Assembly: GCA_903884125.1 (NCBI GenBank)
Contig: CAISDR010000377.1
Span: 1-6,365, forward strand
Reading direction: 5' to 3'
DNA: 6,365 nt
From: an uncultured bacterium
GTDB taxonomy: Bacteria; Pseudomonadota; Alphaproteobacteria; CAISDR01
The translations under genes were made by a program, and so were the position numbers. Below are positions 5,894 to 6,365 of the stretch, piece after piece. The notes below the pieces were generated by a model. The model searched no databases. It worked only from the letters and a program-made list of their open reading frames with translations, and was not told the origin of the DNA. Numbering within the stretch: position 1 is the first letter of the stretch; the number at the start of each line of letters is the position of its first letter.

Positions 5894-6365
5894 GGGCCCT
5901 CGCTTTCTGAAATCCGCAGCAGGTAGGCAGGGGAATTGAGCCCTTCAATATCCGCCTCTGTTCCAAGTCGACTCCAGAGGCACTACAAAGTGAAGGACCA
6001 AAATTCTCGGATATTGCCAAGCGACAAAGCGGTTCTTTGGTTCAGCGGGACCAAACTATCTCCATAACAGGGTCACTGTTTGCCGAAGATCAAAATGTAT
6101 AGCCGTCAAATCGTCGACAATGAAAATTGCGGCCAGTCGTGATGGGCCTTGAGTTGGGCGTGGCGACGGCAGTTGGAAATTGCTGAGGCTGCCGTGTGGT
6201 AGGACAGCATTGTTGGCCGTATGTCGATAACAGGTTCGCGTTGAGCCCGCGCCAGAGGGGCAACAGCGTCTTATGAAACGTGTCGCACGCTGTGATTTGT
6301 CAGAATCGCACTGAAGCGGGCATCGACTTGAGTAAAGCGACTTCAAACTGCCTGATTCTTAACCA
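5894..6365. other. About 470 bases without a supportable gene
   Basis: All six frames were read. Open frames here (for example 6056-6346 on the minus strand with a TTG start, and 5826-6020 minus) give Cys/Arg/Ser/Pro-rich translations without known motifs, ribosome sites or domain likeness. No tRNA, CRISPR-like repeat, clear terminator or IS end was found. It may be intergenic DNA or the decayed remains of a gene too far gone to recognise. Confidence 0.5.

Noticed and set aside
6056..6346. 96-codon minus-strand frame with a TTG start
   Set aside because: Composition is rich in Cys, Arg and Pro, as is common in chance frames; no ribosome site, domain or neighbour supports it.

Overview
The window joins two unlike regions. 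Positions 1-2601 are compact and GC-rich, with plus-strand genes. Positions 2602-6365 are looser, visibly lower in GC, carry their genes on the minus strand and contain transposase relics. The organism is most likely a proteobacterium, probably an alphaproteobacterium. This is inferred from the protein flavour (single-domain QueF, QueE with a CX14CX2C cluster motif, a PAS-GAF-HD-GYP protein) and from the base composition; no marker gene proves it.

Left region: the 3' part of an acyl-CoA dehydrogenase gene (cut by the window start) is followed by queF, queC and queE. These three are packed tightly: 5 nt between queF and queC, and an ATGA overlap between queC and queE. Together they cover QueE (6-carboxytetrahydropterin to 7-carboxy-7-deazaguanine, CDG), QueC (CDG to preQ0) and QueF (preQ0 to preQ1), the middle of the queuosine tRNA-modification pathway. 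queD, tgt and queA are not in the window. A complete tRNA-Ser(GCU) gene with an encoded CCA end closes this region.

Right region: just downstream of the tRNA lies the degraded left end of an IS3-family insertion sequence (OrfA relic, plus strand). Then come an atypical extended-SDR sugar-nucleotide epimerase-like gene (minus strand), the degraded right end of an IS3-family element (OrfB C-terminal relic, minus strand), and a PAS-GAF-HD-GYP gene (minus strand), a predicted cyclic-di-GMP phosphodiesterase. The last ~470 bases hold no gene I can support.

The most interesting structural point is that the two IS3 relics face opposite ways on either side of the epimerase gene. Inverting roughly 2.88-4.23 kb on paper puts OrfA and OrfB back in their normal order. 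The tRNA-Ser gene together with the IS scars suggests a recombination-prone junction, but no attachment-site repeat or integrase is visible. I found no convincing new multi-gene system.
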